Below, piece by piece: positions 54,534-64,000 of a stretch of 64,000 bases of DNA. Numbering within the stretch: the first letter of the stretch is position 1; each line of letters opens with the position of its first letter. Made by a program: the position numbers and the translations under genes. This DNA comes from Glossina fuscipes (Eukaryota > Arthropoda > Insecta > Diptera > Glossinidae): the NCBI RefSeq assembly GCF_014805625.2, contig NW_023998485.1:1429344-1493343 (forward strand). Reading direction: 5' to 3'. The notes under the pieces were generated by a model. It did not search any database, had not been told where the DNA came from, and saw only the letters and a list, made by a program, of their open reading frames with translations.

Positions 54534-54833
54534 TATGTCCTTTACGTGAATTGGTGAAGCTGAGAGCCAAATATAAGTTACGTTTGTTTTTGGACGAAAG
54601 CACTTCTTTTGGGGTTCTCGGCAAAACTGGCCGCGGAATTGCTGAACACTTCGATGTTGATGTAAATTTTTGCCTTTAAAAGTAACATAGGCATTTACGA
54701 ATATTATTTATAGCTTATTGAAGTTGATTTAATTTCTGCTGGTATGGAATGGGCAATGGGTTCTATCGGCGGTTTTTGCGTGGATTCTCATTTTATTGTC
54801 GAGCATCGACGTTTATCTGGCGTAGGTTATTGA
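54534..54833 (+). pseudogene. SPTLC1: SPTLC1 (serine palmitoyltransferase subunit 1) fragment, two exons
   Basis: SPTLC1 is the regulatory subunit of serine palmitoyltransferase, which starts sphingolipid synthesis in the ER. Exon one reads PLRELVKLRAKYKLRLFLDE, then SFGVLGKTGRGIAEHFDV, ending at donor GTAAAT (54662). After a 52-bp intron and a TTTATAG acceptor it continues IEVDLISAGMEWAMGSIGGF then FIVEHRRLSGVGY, all matching the middle of the family. TGA at 54831-54833 follows where YCFSASLPP is expected. The rest of the roughly 470-residue protein is absent. The minus-strand remnant of an unknown gene abuts it upstream. Confidence 0.85.
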
Positions 54834-55395
54834 AGGAAGTGCCAATAATTTCGTATACAAAGTTCTAGATGGCGAATGTAAACACTGAAATTAAAACTAT
54901 GAATATAATAAACTAAAAAAAGACTGTAATACACTTTTTAAACTACAAACGTTACACACCGCTTTTGACTTTTATAACTTGAAACATATCCCTGTTAGAT
55001 TTCATTGGACCCATATCATTCTCTTTGTAAGCATTTGTCGCTAAAATAGGTGGTTTAACAGAATAAAAAAGGAAAAAAGGAGAAAGATTGGAATGCTAAA
55101 TACAAACAATTGATCCATTACTAACGGTAAGGGCATTGTCCATATATAAGATTACAGAAGCGGCTATTCTCATATGAGTCCAAAATCTTATATTGCATTT
55201 GGTAAAATAAATCGATTCCAATTCTGTAAATATAAAATATAAATCATTTGACATAATATTTATCAGTCATAGCTTACCTGACTAAATGTAAAATATAAAT
55301 CATTTGACGTAATATTTATCCGTCATTGCTTATCTGAATTAAGCGCATCTCTCCGGGCGAGTTTTTGTTTTTGTTTTGTACTGGCTAATGCATCC
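54834..55395. other. AT-rich DNA with a 56-bp tandem duplication
   Basis: Two copies of AAAATATAAATCATTTGAC-T AATATTTATC-GTCAT-GCTTA start at 55234 and 55290. No gene was seen. Confidence 0.7.
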
Positions 55396-57345
55396 CCCCG
55401 AAAACCGATTTTGTTACTAAATATCAGTCCATAGAACAATTAATTAACGTGAATTTCGCTGTCTTAAAAATAATTCTGCATCAAGAGGATATTTTGGGTT
55501 TACTAGAGATTGCTGCTGAACTGCAAGAAAAGATAGGAGAAATTGGGATTAAAACGAAAGAGCAACAAGAAACGTAAGATCGTTCGAGTCTACTAACTGA
55601 GGACAATTTAGCAGCGCGTCTAAGTTCATTGACTGAAGAGACTAGACAGATGATGGAAGCATCAGTGCCACGTTCTTCAAAGGTAGCAAAAGTTATTGAC
55701 AGCATCAAATTAAAATTGGTGGCCAATTTGGAAATGGTCAGTTTGGAATTGACCTGTGAAAAGCGATCCCTAGCTTTGATTAGTGTTAATACCTTGGATG
55801 CTAACGTAATCTTAAAATCGGCTTATACAGAAGTGAAGCTATTTCTGAGGGATTCAAATGTTCTTACTAAACATACGGATTTCTTGAGTATCGTTGAACA
55901 CGACGCCTTAAATTGCAAAATTGTCTTATACAATCTGGAAGAAACGAAAGATTACAATAAATACGATATGACAATTCGTGTAGAAGTAGGCGGCATGAAA
56001 ATCGTATTTGTCAATTGGTTTTTAACATCGGTGTTGAGCTTTTTAGCTAATTTCCAAGCAGCCCAACAAGCTATAAAAAAGGCTTCAAAACAAGCCGCAG
56101 TTGTAGCCAAAAAGAACGTAATGACGAAGGAGAAGGTGTCTCGTATAAAAATGAATCTATACATAAAAGCCCCGGTGATCATTGTACCGGTCGATTCGCA
56201 AGCCACAAATGCGATCGCTATCGATTTCAGTCATCTGCATATAGCGAATAGAGTTAGCGATATTATAGAAGAAGAAGGTAAAGCGGAACCGCTTGTTATT
56301 GATGATATGAAAATCGCGTTGGAAGATATGCGAGTAACACGAGTTCAGATTTTAGATGAGCATCAAAAAATGGTTCTTCAAGAAAAAGGCGAAGATGAAG
56401 TTGACTTGAGCTACGGTTTCAAGGCAGGTGTCAATGTGATGGAGCACAGTAATATTAATTTATGTTTGAGATGAAATTTAACGTTTGTCTGGGTGAAGTC
56501 AGCACCTGAAATGGACGTAAGCGGTCATGTGCAACTTCTCGAATTTCGTCTTCTTATGGATGATTATGGCGCGATTATGTCAATACTTAATCGTAATTTG
56601 AAAGAAGGAAAAAACGAATTTGCACGCGTTGAAGTAGAAACTGATCAACGACCAAGTATGTCGTCGGCTCCAACAGCTACAACATTACCAACACAGGTCC
56701 ATGAAGAGCCTGCGACCAAACCTGTAGAGATTGCTAAAGATACCCGTAAGGCGGTTACTGTGTAAAGAAAACGAATTAGCGAACAATTCAAATTCAATAT
56801 ACAAGTGGACAGTTTTGTATTGCATCTGATGACTCATCCAAAAAAGGGTCTGGCTCGCTTCGGCATATATTATCTGTCATTAAAAGGTAGCAAATTGGTG
56901 GACGATACATTCACGACCAATATGGTCCTTTGTCCCGGATACAACCAGTAAAATAACTACTTATATGTGCCGCAAAGACTGGCTTACTGTGGATGTCCCA
57001 GACAAACTTATCTCAACGTCGCTCGAAATTATAAGTCATTGCTTGGACAGCGATACCTACATGTTAGATGTTACTGTACTTTTAAAAGAGAACGAGACCA
57101 TGGTTAAACCAAAAAATTTCCAGTTTCGATATAATATTGTGCGCAAAATTTTTACTTAGCTTGACTGAATTCTTTAAAGTACCGGAAATAGCCGAAGCGG
57201 TCACACTAGAAAAAGCTAAGGACCTTGTTACTCTTCATACTACTTTCACGAGGGAAAGTGCTATGTCAAGTCAATCAAAAAAATCTGTACAAAAGACACT
57301 AAGTAAGACTCATCTGCAGTACAACGTATTATTATTTTTATGAAA
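55396..57345 (+). pseudogene. VPS13: VPS13 internal region, multiply frameshifted
   Basis: VPS13 is a very large bridge-like lipid-transfer protein at membrane contact sites. The readable order is FVTKYQSIEQLINVNFAVLK, then a TAA near 55575, then SSKVAKVIDSIKLKLVANLE, MVSLELTCEKRSLALISVNT and VEVGGMKIVFVNWFLTSVLS. A long frame with APVIIVPVDSQATNAIAIDF and DLSYGFKAGVNVMEHSNINL follows. Near 56465-56510 two compensating shifts leave FEMKFNVCLGEV in another frame before MDVSGHVQLLEFRLLMDDYG. Further stops follow, then YYLSLKGSKLVDD, WLTVDVPDKLISTSLEII and LTEFFKVPEIAEAV. It covers roughly 600 residues of a protein of more than 3000. There is no catalytic motif to check. Confidence 0.85.
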
Positions 57346-57569
57346 TTGTCTCTCATTTTACAGCTTTCACAGAGCTGACAACTCTAAGTAAAATAGCAAC
57401 TACAAGGGTAAGTTATGGTACCACAAGTTAATATATATACATGAAACTGTGAAACTTTCTTTCATTTTGTAGCGATCGTATAAGAGACTAAAAAGAGAAA
57501 AAGTTCAATTAGTAAGTTGCGAGCTACGCTTAACTGTATGATGAATTAATTATTGTAATAATATTGTAA
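57346..57569. other. junction between VPS13 and CACHD1 remnants
   Basis: AT-rich, with acceptor-like TTTTACAG and donor-like AAGGTAAGT motifs at about 57355 and 57408. The sequence between them may be a short VPS13 exon (FTELTTLSKIATTR). Nothing else was seen. Confidence 0.3.
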
Positions 57570-58140
57570 TTGGGCGTTGATCTTTATCTCTTCGATTTAA
57601 AAGAGGACGTTTTAAGTTATCAACAGCAACAGAATCAGCAAAATGAATATGTTTACGCTTTCCTTTTGGAAACGAACGGTAATACTCTAGTTCATCCTGC
57701 CTTAGCACAACCAAATACACATAATCAAGCCCCATACCCAGTTGACATTGGATATTTAGAAAATTGCACTGAATTTTTCAAAATCAGACAACGTCTATTA
57801 CAAGAAGAAAGTGGCCAAGCTATTACCTCAGTGCATTTAGTAAAGAATCAAAAATCTTCATAAATGCTAATAATTTATCTTTGGCAAAATGTAGAGAATA
57901 TATATATATTGTGCACGGTAATAACGCGTAAGGCAAAGACGACAATAAGTTCAGAAAATAATAAGGATATTAGCTACAATCCTGTCTTACAAATACCAGC
58001 TTCTTTGTTATCTTTTGTGAGGAGATCTCTTCACCTCACTTTTGATCAGATACCAGTGACCTACAAACCTAATGCAGATATCACCTTCCAGAGAAATATT
58101 TAAAGAAAAGTTTTCACACCCTACAGGAGAGTGGACTAAT
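57570..58140 (+). pseudogene. CACHD1: CACHD1-like (VWA and Cache domain protein) fragment
   Basis: CACHD1 proteins are single-pass membrane relatives of calcium-channel alpha2-delta subunits. The plus frame reads GVDLYLFDLKEDVLSYQQQQ, then YVYAFLLETNGNTLVHPALA and PVDIGYLENCTEFFKIRQRL, which is the Cache segment (YAFLIDDKGYTLMHPSL in vertebrates). A stop at about 57861 is followed in frame by weaker matches: LCTVITRKAKTTISS, YNPVLQIPASLLSF and FDQIPVTYKPNADITF. The VWA domain, the membrane segment and the rest are missing. It is on the same strand as VPS13 and only about 0.2 kb away. Confidence 0.7.
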
Positions 58141-58225
58141 AAAATTTCAACAGCGCATTGCGCTAATTCTTCCTAATGACCATCCTCTACATACCAACCG
58201 CTTTCCGGTGAGTTTAAGGCCAATA

Positions 58226-58620
58226 AGATGAAAGATTTAATTGATAATATCTCTGGAGCTATTTCAAGAGCACAGAAATTTTCAAAGTTGTATACCAAAC
58301 GTTGATAAAAAAGCTCTTCGCTGAACGAATAACAACAGCAAGTTGATAGTGATTTAATTTTAATAAAATTCTCGAACTTACCTTAATATGAGCTAAACGC
58401 AATCGAGATGATAATAGGTGAAGGTGAGTTTGGTTCAGTTTACAAGTGACTTCTTATTCAACCAGAGAAATCGAGAAGTCCCAATTAAAACATTACGTGA
58501 CGAGCACTAACCCTCGAATAGCTAGAAGTTCTTACGAGAAGCATTCGTTATAATACATTTAAAACACTACTGCACCGCCCAATTGATTGGTATTTCAAAG
58601 GAGGAAACCCTTATGACGGC
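58226..58620 (+). pseudogene. Shark: Shark-like non-receptor tyrosine kinase fragment
   Basis: Shark is a SH2/ankyrin tyrosine kinase of the Syk/ZAP-70 type. The plus strand reads KMKDLIDNISGAISRAQKFS, then after stops IGEGEFGSVYK (glycine-rich ATP loop), IKTLRDEH (containing the VAIK lysine) and KFLREAFVIIHLKHYCTAQL, ending ISKEETLM, the N-lobe order of Syk/FAK-type kinases. In-frame stops break it at three or more places. Homology ends at 58620, where the third MADF/P-like element begins. The assignment to Shark instead of another cytoplasmic tyrosine kinase is tentative. Confidence 0.6.
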
Positions 58621-58639
58621 GCAGGAGTGCCATTCCGGT

Positions 58640-60260
58640 TCGACGCATGGTAGCTGACTTGGCCGCTAAACCAGTACCATATACCATAAAATTCTTCTCC
58701 CGGCTTTCCACACCACCTTTGAGGTGCCGTCATAGGCGCTTTGCCAACCGTTTTCAATGGCTGGCTCCCCTGTAGGCCTACACCGTTATACACATAATTT
58801 AAAACTATAATAATACAATAATAAATAAAGCCCCGCTTATTAATATAATATAATATAAATATATAGTACAAATGCTTATAATATACGCATACATAAGATA
58901 AATAAATAAATATGTGGCGGTATGCTGCTTGACAGTGGGTTGAAGGGTGTGTTGACATCTGCAAAGGTAAATTCATGTAATTACTAAATTTTATATATAA
59001 AGATGATCACAACCTTACCATTTGGCCTACGGAAGTATCGCATTCCGCTGAAGCGATATTGCAGTCGTTTTTTTTTAATCTAAAATGAAATAAAAGCAAA
59101 TGAATATTTTATACATAATAATAAGAGAGGATAAACGCAAACTTAACTTTGGCATGCAGCGAATCTTCATGTGAGTCGATGAGCGGGAAGTTGGACTTAA
59201 TCTTTTTTTTATCGAAAATAGAAGAAATAAATAAGTAATATATAAACATAAATATGTAATATGTAATAATATATTTACCTTCACTTTATCGATTTAATAT
59301 ACGATTCTCTTTATTGGCATTGTTAGCGGACCTTCTCTATTCGGAAATAGAAAACAAAAAGTAAGTAATTTGTAAGTTAATTTTATAAAAAATTTTAATT
59401 ATCTTTACTTTGCTTAGTTTTCTGCCTGGGTTTCCGGTTTAGGGCATCCAATTCGGCTTGAAGGCGCCGATTCTCCTCCTTCAGCGCTGCTTCCGCTGAT
59501 TTCGATGGTCCTTAGTCGTATATATCATTAACATGCTCCAGCGGGGCTTACGGCATTATATGGCGTCTGCTCTGGCGTTTCTGTCTCTGCATCTTGTAGT
59601 TCTTTTTTTCTTTTTCCTTGTAAAATCAGTTTCTTTATCTATGGTAAAAAGCGTCTGCCTACTACGTCCGTCTCGTCAAACCCTAAATATCGGTCCACCA
59701 CTAATCTCAATCCGTATGTTTCCGTCTTTTAATAGCTGGTCGGTCATTCCGTTTACTGCTTGCCTCAATTCCAATTTATTGGCGTACCATATTTACGCGC
59801 ACATTGACGTGCGACTTCTTCTGCCTATCTAATCGTCTTAAGGAAAATCTAACTGTGCGCAATTTGACATTAACCATTTGCTCGCTTACTAAATTATTTG
59901 TCCTGGTGAGTAGGTCAGTTAACTCCATCAACTTTACCCTACACACTCTACGTCCGTCAATAGCCCACAACTGGTATCCGTACAAAGGCATGCTAAATAG
60001 ATTGTCAAGTATGAACGCCATATTGTGTATATTGTAGTGTGATCGCATATCGGTATATGCATCCACTGTGAAGGGTGAAACTTTAAACATTTTACAATAT
60101 ATATATATATGTTGCGTATATATAAATAAATTTACTAAATATGATATAAATATAATAATATAAAATAAATAATAAGTATAATAATATAAAAAACCTGAAA
60201 AGAAAATATAAGAAACAACAATCATAAACGAGTTACGCACAATGAACTGATAAATTTATG
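58640..60260 (-). mobile_element. MADF/P-like element, copy 3 (internally deleted)
   Basis: On the minus strand, the N-terminal part begins near 60090: FTVDAYTDMRSHYNI, LYGYQLWAIDGRRVCRVKLM, then LRTVRFSLRRLDRQKK (MADF-like), followed after a frame change by KLELRQAVNGMTDQLLKDGN. At 59515-59410 is a leucine-zipper-like stretch, PSKSAEAALKEENRRLQAEL, aligned with copy 2 GPTTSAEATRREKKRLL. The whole transposase core is missing. The 3' noncoding part (58660-59290) is homologous to copy 2 37300-37865, including CTACGGAAGTATC and GGCATGCAGCGAATC. Copy 3 disrupts the kinase remnant. It is a non-autonomous derivative. Confidence 0.55.
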
Positions 60261-60880
60261 TCATATGTTAAAAAAAAATGTAGAAACTCTTTTATGTGTA
60301 TTTCATCCCAATCTTAAGATATAAAAACCAAGCAAAGAATCGATTTATTTTGAATTTAAAAAATAATTGCCAAACAAAACGGTTAACGTGGGGGAATATA
60401 AGCGAAGCTTATAGAAGTTTTCAGCCCAATGCTATTAGCAAGTGTTGTGTAAAAGTAGTTCTTTCGTATATAATAAAGCCATCGGCACATGTCCTAAATC
60501 ATAGCGGTGTTTATGCAACGCTTCCCAGTAAAACTGCCCGACAAATGCCAAATTTTAAATGAAGTAGCTATTTTTGTTATACTAGCTATTATTTTGAAGA
60601 TGACTTATTACTATTTGCGCTTTTTTGTTTTTAACATGATTTCATATTAATCAATATATCATAATAATCAATTAAAAGTGCTAATATTAAACATAAAAGG
60701 GTTTCTAACCTCATGACTCTGGCAATTGGATTAAATTTTAGGTGGCTTCTTATTTTTAAAGGATAAAAATATTTTTTGCACTTTATTATTTTTATTTTTT
60801 AACGAGTTAGCAAAATAATTATTAAGCTAAACAAAACAACGATCAATATTATTCTTTTTAATTGTAATTTATTTAAATAA
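60261..60880. other. AT-rich DNA; doubtful ORF
   Basis: A plus frame of 88 codons at 60296-60562 (TWGNISEAYRSFQPNAISKC) has protein-like stretches but no recognised family. Confidence 0.25.
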
Positions 60881-60884
60881 TAAC

Positions 60885-61095
60885 TTAAAATTTTTTATAT
60901 TTTTTTAAATTTAAAATTAATAATAATTACAATTGCACACTAAATCAGTAAGCTCCGTCTTGTGATGTTTTAGACGTTTATGGAATTTTTTGGAATCAAC
61001 CTCTACAAAAGAGTTTTGTTTTAAACGGAACATTTTCGAGCCATCATCAACCTGCAAAGGTTCCTTTAAAACTATTTTTATGATATTTTACAGAT
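60885..61095. repeat. dispersed repeat Z, copy 2
   Basis: This is homologous to 41985-42230 (GAGCCATCATCAACCTGCAA in this copy). It lies about 0.65 kb outside the 5' end of copy 3. Confidence 0.6.
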
Positions 61096-61099
61096 TGTC

Positions 61100-62690
61100 A
61101 AATTATTTGAGAAAAAATTTACATTCAGCGACATGATCAATTAGAACATATTGGAAATTGTGTAAAAGAATTACCTTAAGCGCGTATTGGAATTAGGACA
61201 CTTTTTTAGAGACCAGATTATCCACACAATTCAACGAAAAATCTTTATTTTCTTAATTTGGATTATTTTGTAAAAAGGAAAAAGTGAGAAAAGATTAATC
61301 AGCTCATAATCGGGTCAACCCATGGCCTATGTCTAAGTTGCACTAATTTTTTTGTCTTTACCTCCGTTCTTATATCTTTTCATTCGAATTGTCGATTCAG
61401 GCAGCCGCTCTAAATGAGATAGAAATTGCGATAGGCGTCTTTTTGATAATATAATATAATAAAAGATCCCCGTTAATATAAATTACGATACGCAAGAGAG
61501 TCCATGTTTGGGTACTATTATAAGAACGGAACCTCCATTTCAATAACCTGTAACTTTTTGTTATTGAAACTCGTGTTTGTCGGCAAACATAATGTGTATT
61601 GATAAAAATGCGGACTGTAAAACGTTAGAAGTAATGTCTGTCTAGGGTAATGAGTGTAAAATTAGATACCATAAAAGTTCATATCCTCTTTTTTGTTGAT
61701 ACACGAAAGATAATAAATAATAACATTAGATTTAAAACGGTCAAAAGAAAAAACCATACCTTAATGGCTCAAACAAAAGAAGTATAAGAAAATCGGCATT
61801 GATGTCGAAAGTAGAAAATTCTTGAGAAAGAATGAAATAAATTGAGAAAACACCGCCCACTATTGCATATACGTATAAAAACAGGAAATATGTATAAATA
61901 AACTTTCTATATTGCGCTTGTGTGCTTGCAATGGTGCAAGGTGCACATGCAAATGCGTATTCAGTTTTCGTATTAAAAGTAAAATACAATACATTTGTAT
62001 TCTGAAAGTACAACATATGAGATACTTCGGTCCATCCAATAAAAAAGAAAAAAATTGATTCTTAACTTTTATACTATCTTATAGCAACTAAAGTGTTTTG
62101 TAATTGCAATTGTAACAACATATTTTATAAGGAATGCACAGAATAATTTTCAGCATATGGCCGTTAGTTTCTATTTCTTTTGCACACAACCTGCATGCAA
62201 TAACAATAATTGACATATTTGCGCATTTATTACATATTCTCCATTCTACATACAGCATATCACACGTACATGCATTCAAACTTTGCTTTATACAAAAAAA
62301 AAAAAAACGCAATTAATATGGCGGCACACATCCATGTTCTTGTAATGCCGCCAATATGGTGTTCACTATGAATAACGCACGTGTACAATAAATATACGTT
62401 ATATGGCAGAATTGTACAGAGGCTAGAAATTGCCAATTTATTTTTCAAAAGTATTGTAGACCCCTTATCAATCTGTAACACACTTAGCTTGCCACCTTCT
62501 ACGCTCCAAACACTTCCATTTGATACCCAAATCGCTGGTATTATTGCGAAAGGAAATTGTTAATCCATCAGATCAGGTGGTGTTCACTATACTTATTTTA
62601 TTCACTCATTCGCACATTCACTCATTTCTTCATTCATTTATTTATTCGCGCATTCATTGTGTTAATTTGAAAAAGGGAAAGTAAGACGCC
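61100..62690. other. AT-rich DNA, no gene seen
   Basis: No exon or element was recognised. GCCGCCAATATGG occurs at about 62348 and an inverse-like GGCGGCACA at about 62321. Confidence 0.5.
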
Positions 62691-62699
62691 AACAGGATT

Positions 62700-63245
62700 T
62701 CCAGAAAAACTATACGAATCTCAGATGGATCTCCTTGGCAAAAAATTAAATATATGAAATTGTTAATAATAAATAAATGCACTTACCGACAATGAACTTT
62801 TGAAACTAGAATTTAACTTTGTTAAAGTTAATGAAGATTTTAATACACTAAATTTTGTTAAAGTTAAGGAAAATTTTAATATGATAAATATTTACAAATT
62901 TTTGGGCTTTTTTTATTAAACACTACACACTTATTTTTCATATAATTTTCGTAAATTCTTTACAAAACGTATCAAATCTTAATAAACATACTATTTTCTA
63001 ATGTGTTTTAATACATTAAACTTTTTTTATAATGTTTTGTAATTTTTAATTCCTCTTTTTCAAATTTTTTTTCGCAATTTTTCACTTTGTCAAACTTTTT
63101 TTTGCACTTTTGAAATGGTTTTGATTTTCCGCTAAAAGCCGTTAGTTGGTTTTTTCCTTTACATGGTTTATAAAAAAAAAAAAGTACTATATATTATGAA
63201 TAGAGGGAGAGGGAGGGGGAGGGGGTTGCTTTCAATAAATGGTGG
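62700..63245. repeat. dispersed repeat W, copy 2
   Basis: This is homologous to 51290-51720. An internal near-duplication, ACTTTGTTAAAGTTAA-GAAGATTTTAATA followed by the same words, lies at 62818-62885. Confidence 0.5.
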
Positions 63246-63271
63246 AAAAAACCAAAACAATTCTGTTAAAC

Positions 63272-63986
63272 CTAAACAATTCCGTTAAATGAGACTAAGT
63301 GGTGGAAAAATACCGACAAAGATATTACGAAGTAATTATTGGAAACACTGGATGGCAATTTCATCGTGTCGCAAACAGGATACCAACAGTTACTTTTCAC
63401 ATTAAACAATTGCACTAAGCCCATAGAGTCAGCGAATAGCGGAGAGCCACAGTCGCTAAATCCCTGCCGTACCAATTGCCGTCCCGGCGTTAAAGCTAAA
63501 GTTATATTTTTGCATTTTGAACTTAGGGTACAATAAAATAGCCGTTATGTTTCGTTGTTTTTGGCTGGCTGGAGCAGCATGGTAGCTCAACATAATGTGA
63601 TCTTCAAAACCTGAGAGATATATCGCAGAACCAGATAAAGGAATTATTTCCCTTTGGCTGTCAGTTATAGTAAAAATGCGTAAAAATTGCATGCTTTTCC
63701 CTACAGCTATCAATTTTGTAGTAGCCACCACAGCTACCACATCTTCCTCAGACAGCTGCATACTCCACTCCTTATTACCAGAAGCAGCCAAAGCAATTAC
63801 TATTAGTTTTGCTGAATCCTTACCAGCTAAAACTAAAGCCGTAGAACTTAAACTCGCCATATTATGATTGCTATAATTATGTATATGCAATGAATGATGA
63901 ACACTGGCGTCATGAAATACTACGTCAATAGCACCATTGGCGCCATCGGCATGAGAAGTTCCAATACCCACGCCATTCCATACCAA
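63272..63986 (-). pseudogene. WDHD1: WDHD1 / Ctf4 (AND-1) middle region, frameshifted
   Basis: WDHD1/Ctf4 links the CMG helicase to DNA polymerase alpha at replication forks. The minus strand from 63986 reads MVWNGVGIGTSHADG, IDVVFHDASVHHSLHIHNY, MASLSSTALVLAGKDSAKLI and SGNKEWSMQLSEEDVVAVVA, the SepB/Mcl1 middle domain. A frameshift near 63478 moves to ADSMGLVQLFNVKSNCWYP and SVSNNYFVISLS, ending at a plausible donor (GTATTT, about 63320). Residues such as LRIFTITDSQREIIPL and LSYHAAPA fit the propeller blades. The gene continues beyond the window's right edge. One clear frameshift marks it as a pseudogene or a sequencing error. Confidence 0.85.
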
Positions 63987-64000
63987 ATAACGATCTTCCA

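Noticed and set aside
57550..57735. Minus-strand ORF of 61 codons
   Set aside because: It is antisense to the CACHD1-like frame, which has clear family motifs.
61741..62016. Minus-strand ORF of 91 codons
   Set aside because: Aromatic-rich AT-biased frame without motif, start context or splice support.

Overview
The window is nuclear DNA from a higher fly (Diptera, probably Schizophora). It is very AT-rich, carries insect-type spliceosomal introns of about 45-65 bp, and encodes proteins whose closest remembered relatives are Drosophila orthologues. It also carries typical fly mobile elements: an R1-clade and an I-clade non-LTR retrotransposon, a 412/mdg1-type LTR element primed by tRNA-Arg, Ty3 and copia fragments, and P-superfamily-like transposons. 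There is nothing prokaryotic: no operons, ribosome binding sites or CRISPR. Ten unknown bases at 11095-11104 mark an assembly gap.

The main theme is decay. At least eleven conserved, normally single-copy genes are present only as broken pieces: ema/CLEC16A (3.3 kb), Cdc23 first coding exon (3.6-4.1 kb), BRCA2 (7.2-8.6 kb, minus), a cytochrome P450 (25.5-26.0 kb), Nxt1 (35.4-35.9 kb), WDR70 (36.1-36.6 kb, minus), SPTLC1 (54.5-54.8 kb), VPS13 (55.4-57.3 kb), CACHD1 (57.6-58.1 kb), a Shark-like tyrosine kinase (58.2-58.6 kb) and WDHD1/Ctf4 (63.3-64.0 kb, minus). Several keep introns, so they are DNA-level remnants, not retrocopies. They carry stops and frameshifts and sit between transposons. 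This pattern is expected of a degenerating non-recombining region such as a neo-Y, a Y-linked segment or deep heterochromatin; that reading is inference.

Layout. 0-3.1 kb: I-element scrap, then four different short tandem arrays. 3.3-9.2 kb: gene remnants between two inverted copies of a 0.4-kb dispersed repeat. 9.4-16 kb: a small Arg-rich spliced ORF, unidentified gene scraps and AT-rich DNA. 16.2-25 kb: a P-like transposase gene with an N-terminal MADF-like domain, split by a complete R1-clade retrotransposon with a 13-bp target duplication. 25-31 kb: P450 remnant and a minus-strand 412-like LTR element. 31-37 kb: mostly AT-rich, with an endonuclease scrap, Nxt1 and WDR70. 37.3-40.3 kb: second MADF/P-like element. 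42.6-45.4 kb: Ty3 and copia fragments. 46.2-48.8 kb: I-clade element with RNase H. 49-54 kb: AT-rich DNA, a second small spliced Arg-rich locus and unidentified ORFs. 54.5-58.6 kb: four gene remnants on one strand. 58.6-60.3 kb: third, internally deleted MADF/P-like element. 60.3-63.2 kb: AT-rich repeats. 63.3-64.0 kb: WDHD1.

The most novel item is the MADF/P-like element family: three diverged copies plus a scrap, colinear over the N-terminal domain, a P-transposase-like core and the C-terminus. No host pathway can be reconstructed, because none of the host genes appears functional here.
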